Assembly (NCBI GenBank): GCA_947176785.1
Contig: CAMWSA010000198.1
Coordinates: forward strand, 1-6,938
DNA: 6,938 nucleotides
Origin: an uncultured Lachnospiraceae bacterium
GTDB taxonomy: Bacteria > Bacillota > Clostridia > Lachnospirales > Lachnospiraceae
Reading direction: 5' to 3'
The translations under genes and the position numbers were made by a program. Below the pieces are notes generated by a model. That model saw only the letters and a program-made list of their open reading frames with translations, had not been told where the DNA came from and made no database searches. Shown one piece after another: positions 6,909 to 6,938 of this stretch (within the stretch, counting starts at the first letter, position 1; each line of letters starts with the position of its first letter).

Positions 6909-6938
6909 CTTTCTCTAATACACATCTCCGAGACCACG
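6909..6938. other. Illumina Nextera adapter sequence at the contig end (artefact)
   Basis: The last 30 bases align without gaps to the reverse complement of the Nextera read-2 adapter: first the 19-base Tn5 mosaic end beginning CTGTCTCTTATACACATCT, then the synthetic part CCGAGCCCACG. I count 27 matches in 30. The mismatches are at 6911 (T for G), 6917 (A for T) and 6933 (A for C). A natural Tn5-type element would not carry the synthetic second part. Biological sequence probably ends at 6908. The mismatches suggest a low-quality read that escaped trimming. Confidence 0.93.

Noticed and set aside
6909..6927. Natural Tn5/IS50-type transposon end
   Set aside because: The match continues into the synthetic part of the Nextera adapter and stops exactly at the contig end, so it is a library artefact.

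Overview
The window looks like a contig from a low-to-mid GC Gram-positive gut-type bacterium, most likely a Clostridia/Lachnospiraceae relative. This is inferred from the near-consensus AGGAGG-type ribosome binding sites, the ATG starts, the compact gene spacing and the protein families present. No rRNA or other taxonomic marker is in the window, so the assignment is tentative. No tRNA, rRNA, CRISPR array, insertion sequence or convincing intrinsic terminator was seen.

Layout: two gene sets converge at about 3970. The rightward set (111-3975) encodes an FkbM-type SAM methyltransferase with a long N-terminal extension, an unrecognised helical/TPR-like protein of 223 aa, a small GT-A-like glycosyltransferase translationally coupled to it by an 11-base overlap, and a CgeB-like glycosyltransferase. 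The leftward set, read from the right edge, encodes the C-terminal end of an unrecognised protein (apparently broken by a one-base frameshift), a family 2 glycosyltransferase, and a DUF115/MptE-like protein of the Maf (motility accessory factor) type. The two sets overlap tail to tail by 8 bases.

Together these genes look like part of a surface or flagellin glycosylation island. Maf proteins of the DUF115 family are known in flagellated bacteria as flagellin glycosylation factors. FkbM methyltransferases methylate sugar or other hydroxyl groups, and the three glycosyltransferases could build the glycan. No flagellin, sugar-nucleotide synthesis gene, flippase or polymerase is in the window, so the acceptor and the sugar are inferred.

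The last 30 bases (6909-6938) match the Illumina Nextera read-2 adapter at 27 of 30 positions. They are almost certainly a library artefact marking the true end of the assembled DNA. The frameshift in the neighbouring partial gene is therefore more likely a sequencing or assembly error than biology.
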